The notes under the pieces are model-generated. The model was not told the origin of the DNA. It saw nothing but the letters and a program-made list of their open reading frames with translations, and ran no database searches. Position numbers and translations under genes: made by a program. A stretch of 64,000 nucleotides of DNA, taken from positions 496,001 to 560,000 of the forward strand of contig NZ_JBMEUF010000002.1 in the NCBI RefSeq assembly GCF_048820975.1, given 5' to 3'. Positions 60,274 to 64,000 of the stretch are shown here, one piece after another (within the stretch, counting starts at the first letter, position 1; every line of letters starts with the position of its first letter). This DNA is from Glaciecola sp048820975 (lineage in GTDB: Bacteria; Pseudomonadota; Gammaproteobacteria; Enterobacterales; Alteromonadaceae).

Positions 60274-62333
60274 ACTGGCACTTTTTCAACAGCAGTATTA
60301 GCTAAAGGCAAATAAAAGTAAAACTCCGCACCTGGCAAGGTGGTTTTTAAGTAATGTATAGAACCACCATGCTCTTCAATTATGCTTTTCGAAATAGATA
60401 AGCCTACGCCCATACCTTGCTCTTTAGTGCTGTTGAAAGGGGTGAACAGAGTACCCTCCGCTTTTTTAGATAAGCCGCAACCACTATCAATAACCGATAT
60501 TTTTACGTACTTCGCTTCCTCGCATTGGCAACTTAGTAAAATACTGTTGCCATGTTCAAGTGCTACTGCCTGCATTGCCTCCATGGCATTACGCAATAAA
60601 TTAAGTATAACTTGTTGTATTTGTACGGAATCTACATATATTTTGGCTTTTGAGTCGTGTTGCTGCACTTTCACGATAATATCTCGTTGCCGTGCTTCGG
60701 TTGCTGCTAAATAAACAACATCTTTTATAAGCGAGCCGCACTCTACCACTTCTTTGCTGCGAACACCGTGTTTCGACATGGCATTCATTCGTTCAAGTAC
60801 TTCTATGGCTTGTAAAGCATGTTGATTAATTTTATCTAAAACGCCGGGTAAACCATTTGGCTCCCCTTTACTGCCCACCACTCTACCGTGCTCTGAGAGC
60901 CCTGAAATGGCAGTGAGGGGCTGGTTTATTTCTTGCGCTATCCCCGCCGTCATTTCACTTAGAAGATTCAGGCGCACCGCATGCGCCATTTCTTCAATGT
61001 GTTGCTTTGACTTTTCTAGCGCATTACGCTGTTCAGTATTGTCTCGGATTAAGCCCACAAACATCATTTCATCTTGTGACTGAATTTCACTCACCGACAA
61101 ATGAATGGGAAACTCGCTACCGTCTTTGCGTTTCCCCACCAATTCACGACCTTTGCCAATAATTGTTTTAGTTTGCGTTTGCTTAAAATTGTCTAAAAAG
61201 GTGTTATGCATTTTTGCGTGATGCTCAGGCATTAACATACTCACATTTCGCTGAATGACTTCTTTTAGTTGGTATCCAAACATATTTTCAGCCGCATTAT
61301 TAAAGCTTTGTATTGCCCCATCTTTATCAATAGTGATTACCGCATCAACTACTGAGTTAACAATAGCATCAGCAAACTCATGGCTAGTTAATAAGGCTTG
61401 CTCAGTTTGTTTAATGCTACTGATGTCAGTAATAAAGCCTTCGATTAAAGTTTCTTCAGTAGCGTTTGGGTTAGCCGCTTCGCCTCGTTCCCATACATGG
61501 CGAACCGTGCTATCTGGCAGAATAATACGGTATTCAAGCTCGAAGAATGTTTGTTCTGCAATTGCCTTGTCAACAACACTTACAACACGCTTAAGGTCGC
61601 TAGGATGAATCAAGTTTCCCCACAAAACCTCATGAGACTCAAAAGCTTGCCTTGACCAACCACTTAGCGCCTCACAGCCACCACTCACGTATACCATAGG
61701 CCAATCTTTCTCGTTCTTTGCTTGGTAGGCCATTCCTGGCAAATGCTGCATTAACAGGCCCGTTTTGCGCTTATTAGTAGCTAATTCGTAGATTTTACGT
61801 TGTGCCGTAAGGGTGGTATAAGCAGCTATGCCTACAGATGAGCTGAAGCAAAGTGCTACTACAGTAAAAATAATATAAGTGCGATACAAGCTTGCAAATA
61901 AATATTGATTTTTCGGCGTTAAACTCAGCTCCCACGTAACTCCATGTAGTTGCGTGATATACACTTTTGTCCAGCTGTTTTGCTGAAAGGTCACTTCATT
62001 TAAAGAAGAGGTTAGAAGGCTGGGATACAATTGTCGATTCGCTAATTTAACAATAAACACATAATCAGACTTAGCGTATTGAGGCACTAGGGCATCAATT
62101 TGAGAAGGCAATACTGTGTTGTTTTGTTTAATATTTTTTTCTATTGCGGCGGCAATATCGGATAAAATAATTTGCGTTGTTTGATGTATTTTTTGGCTAC
62201 TATTTATGGCAAGTATAACAATAATAATGGTCATTAAGGCTGCCATCAAAAAACTAAATATACTGGCACTTGCCGATGGCGAAAGCTTGTTCGAGTAAGT
62301 ACCTAAAGCATTTAACGAAAAAGGAAGTTTCAT
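60270..62333 (-). CDS. PAS sensor kinase lacking the phosphoacceptor histidine
   Basis: The 687-residue protein has membrane helices at about 25-46 and 150-172 with a small periplasmic loop. One PAS domain follows at about 190-305 (WPMVYVSGGCEALSGWSRQA, WERGEA). A second is at about 315-430 (NAAENMFGYQLKEVIQRNVS). The dimerisation motif reads GIAQEINQPLTAISG, so the usual His is Gln467 (codon CAA). The ATPase domain looks intact: N box LLRNAMEAMQ, G1 DSGCGLSKKAEG, G2 GMGVGLSISKSIIEEHGG. It resembles FixL-like kinases. No response regulator is adjacent. It may signal by another route or be inactive. Confidence 0.88.
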   Translation of the reverse strand: MKLPFSLNALGTYSNKLSPSASASIFSFLMAALMTIIIVILAINSSQKIHQTTQIILSDIAAAIEKNIKQNNTVLPSQIDALVPQYAKSDYVFIVKLANRQLYPSLLTSSLNEVTFQQNSWTKVYITQLHGVTWELSLTPKNQYLFASLYRTYIIFTVVALCFSSSVGIAAYTTLTAQRKIYELATNKRKTGLLMQHLPGMAYQAKNEKDWPMVYVSGGCEALSGWSRQAFESHEVLWGNLIHPSDLKRVVSVVDKAIAEQTFFELEYRIILPDSTVRHVWERGEAANPNATEETLIEGFITDISSIKQTEQALLTSHEFADAIVNSVVDAVITIDKDGAIQSFNNAAENMFGYQLKEVIQRNVSMLMPEHHAKMHNTFLDNFKQTQTKTIIGKGRELVGKRKDGSEFPIHLSVSEIQSQDEMMFVGLIRDNTEQRNALEKSKQHIEEMAHAVRLNLLSEMTAGIAQEINQPLTAISGLSEHGRVVGSKGEPNGLPGVLDKINQHALQAIEVLERMNAMSKHGVRSKEVVECGSLIKDVVYLAATEARQRDIIVKVQQHDSKAKIYVDSVQIQQVILNLLRNAMEAMQAVALEHGNSILLSCQCEEAKYVKISVIDSGCGLSKKAEGTLFTPFNSTKEQGMGVGLSISKSIIEEHGGSIHYLKTTLPGAEFYFYLPLANTAVEKVPV

Positions 62334-62461
62334 AGAAATTTAGCCAGCCTTGATGTTCTATAAAGTTACACTTAAGTAGCTACACACTAAGTATATTAAT
62401 TATAAATTAATGAAAAAGTCAGGCCTTCCGTGGATTTCAACGTTTTGTTTGTAAAAAATGC

Positions 62462-63220
62462 TTACCGGCAACCTTGGCAATCATGTTGAGGTTCTACCTT
62501 AAATGTTTGCCACTGCGAAGTCATAGCATCATACATCTGCAAACCATTAATAGGTGTTTGTCCAAAATTAGTCAATATTTTTATTCCCTCTAGAGCTTGG
62601 CAAGCACCTACAATTCCCACCAAAGGTGACATAACGCCGGCTTCCACACAACTTAAACTTTGTTCGCCAAAAAATCGGCTAATACAACGGTAGCAAGCTG
62701 AGTTAAGGCTAGGCATTACACAAAAAATTTGCCCTTCCATCCGAATAGCGGCACCTGACACTAAAGGGACTTTGCTCGCATAGCATGCGTCATTAACCAT
62801 GTTACGTGTAGCTAGGTTATCACAGCAATCTAGCACCAAATCATGTTCTAAAATCAACTTACGTAGCGCTAATTCATTTAAGCGCTCATTAAGCGCTCTA
62901 ATTTCGCAATCACCATTTAAGGCCTGTAAACTTGCTTTGGCTGAATCAACCTTGCTGTCCCCAATGTTGGTTTCATAATGTAAAATTTGGCGCTGAAGAT
63001 TGGTAAGTTCAACGGTATCATCATCTACAATGCTTAGGCTGCCAAGGCCTGATGCCACTAAATATTGGCTCGCTGCACAACCTAATCCGCCCATACCAAT
63101 AATTAACACGCGGCTACTCATTAATTGCTCTTGCTTATCCAAATCAAAGCCCTGCAATGAAATTTGCCGGCTATAGCGCATAGCTTGTTGAGTTGTAATT
63201 ACTTTCGTGTTGTTCGCCAT
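62462..63220 (-). CDS. moeB: Molybdopterin-synthase adenylyltransferase MoeB
   Basis: MoeB adenylates the C-terminal Gly of MoaD for molybdenum cofactor synthesis. The 252-residue protein matches E. coli MoeB: RYSRQISLQGFDLDKQEQL, the ATP loop IGMGGLGCAASQYL, LTNLQRQILH, DLVLDCCDNLATRN and VPLVSGAAIRMEGQIF. The zinc cysteines lie in SACYRCISR and, at the very end, CQGC. A ThiF-type role is less likely given the long N-terminal match and the divergent moaE neighbour 99 bp away. Confidence 0.94.
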   Translation of the reverse strand: MANNTKVITTQQAMRYSRQISLQGFDLDKQEQLMSSRVLIIGMGGLGCAASQYLVASGLGSLSIVDDDTVELTNLQRQILHYETNIGDSKVDSAKASLQALNGDCEIRALNERLNELALRKLILEHDLVLDCCDNLATRNMVNDACYASKVPLVSGAAIRMEGQIFCVMPSLNSACYRCISRFFGEQSLSCVEAGVMSPLVGIVGACQALEGIKILTNFGQTPINGLQMYDAMTSQWQTFKVEPQHDCQGCR

Positions 63221-63319
63221 ACTTATTTACAATACTCATTTTACTTAATTGCTTATAATGCCTTAGAGTATACACATATTGCTAAATTGGATGCACCATA
63301 GCGTGAACGAGATAAAAAA

Positions 63320-63769
63320 ATGATTTTGGTACAACAACAAGATTTTGACCATGCGCATCAGTACGAAGCTTTGCGCAGCAATGCAAAAAGTGACGGTGCC
63401 ATTGTGACCTTTACCGGCTTAGTTCGTGACTTTAACATTGACGGCTCGGTTTCTGGCTTAGTAATTGAGCACTACCCCGGTATGACCGAAAAAGCATTGG
63501 AAGATATTTGTTCGCAAGCTCGTGAACGCTGGGAATTGGGCGAAATTCGTATTATCCACAGAATTGGCCAAATGGGTGCTTCTGAGCAAATTGTATTTGT
63601 GGGTGTTACTTCGAAGCATCGAAAAAACGCCTTTGAAGCGTGCGAGTTTATTATGGACTATTTAAAAACAAGCGCGCCTTTTTGGAAACAAGAGGCAAGC
63701 GATGATGGCTTAAAATGGGTGGAAGCTAAATCATCAGACCAACAAGCAGCACAACGATGGAAAGCATAA
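63320..63769 (+). CDS. moaE: Molybdopterin synthase large subunit MoaE
   Basis: MoaE, with MoaD, converts cyclic pyranopterin monophosphate to molybdopterin. The 149-residue protein has DGAIVTFTGLVRDFNIDG, LVIEHYPGMTEKALEDICSQ, IIHRIGQMGASEQIVFVGVT and the active-site segment FIMDYLKTSAPFWKQE with the catalytic Lys. It diverges from moeB. No moaD is visible before the window ends; it could lie outside or elsewhere in the genome. Confidence 0.96.
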   Translation: MILVQQQDFDHAHQYEALRSNAKSDGAIVTFTGLVRDFNIDGSVSGLVIEHYPGMTEKALEDICSQARERWELGEIRIIHRIGQMGASEQIVFVGVTSKHRKNAFEACEFIMDYLKTSAPFWKQEASDDGLKWVEAKSSDQQAAQRWKA

Positions 63770-64000
63770 GCCTAAATACATAGCAGTTACTTACATCTAA
63801 AACTGCGCACATTGCTGTTAATCATCACCTTTTTTGGCCAAGTTACTTGCTAACTATGCCCTTCAACGAATTAATTTTAGGCCTTGCCTGAAATTTATTT
63901 CAAACATTTCTGTTCTGTTTCTTTAGTTTAACACTATCAACACACTAAAACCGTCTTTCACTAAGCGCGATGCTTTTCTGCACGTATGCTTAGATAATTT

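Noticed and set aside
63770..64000. A partial gene at the right edge
   Set aside because: No extended reading frame with a start signal was seen in the last 231 bases on either strand.

Overview
This 64 kb window is chromosomal DNA from a marine-type gammaproteobacterium, most likely in the Alteromonadales (an Alteromonadaceae-like organism). The inference rests on gene content and order: gmk-rpoZ-spoT-ridA-trmH, cyaY next to hemCDXY, a 2-methylcitrate operon with acnD and prpF under a GntR-type rather than a Fis-type regulator, several S9/M14 peptidases, and a giant thrombospondin-type-3 protein with a GlyGly-CTERM tail. Base composition is moderately AT-rich. No rRNA, tRNA, CRISPR array, integrase or transposase was seen.

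Layout. 1-2488: two unrecognised membrane proteins between two near-identical 118-bp repeats built from inverted REP-like hairpins. 2520-5726: a tiny basic protein, an orphan flippase/glycosyltransferase pair and a DUF2164 protein. 6075-8718: a PNPOx-like stress protein, a VIT-type metal transporter, a Prx5-like peroxiredoxin and RsmJ. 8699-22699 is a minus-strand block holding the widespread gmk-rpoZ-spoT-trmH-recG group, with ridA added after spoT and about 7.5 kb of other genes (a Fur-boxed pair of unknowns, an MscS channel, a TraF-like barrel with a lipoprotein, a REC-GGDEF cyclase and a secreted peroxiredoxin-like protein) between trmH and recG. 22858-27998 runs the other way: cyaY, an esterase, then hemC-hemD-hemX-hemY with short gaps and overlaps.

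28032-31825 encodes a signalling set: a PhnD-like periplasmic binding protein, a membrane histidine kinase and a response regulator whose HD-GYP domain has lost its metal ligands. 32028-34284 is anmK-nagZ (cell-wall recycling). 34290-43927 is the propionate locus: gntR-prpB-prpC-acnD-prpF on the minus strand, a solenoid lipoprotein on the plus strand, then prpE. A near-consensus promoter for gntR-prp has a perfect TTGTCGACAA palindrome inside its -35/-10 spacer and a second copy 62 bp upstream.

44154-49202 is a 1682-residue secreted protein with sixteen 35-residue calcium-binding-type repeats. 49707-64000 holds roxA coupled to metY, a lipoprotein prolyl oligopeptidase, dgt, mgsA, cdd coupled to an M14 peptidase, a crotonase, a VOC protein, a universal stress protein, a PAS kinase lacking its phosphoacceptor histidine, and divergent moeB/moaE.

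The least explained parts are the repeat-bounded membrane pair, the Fur-controlled pair at 10886-11778, the PhnD/kinase/degenerate HD-GYP set, and the solenoid lipoprotein inside the prp locus.
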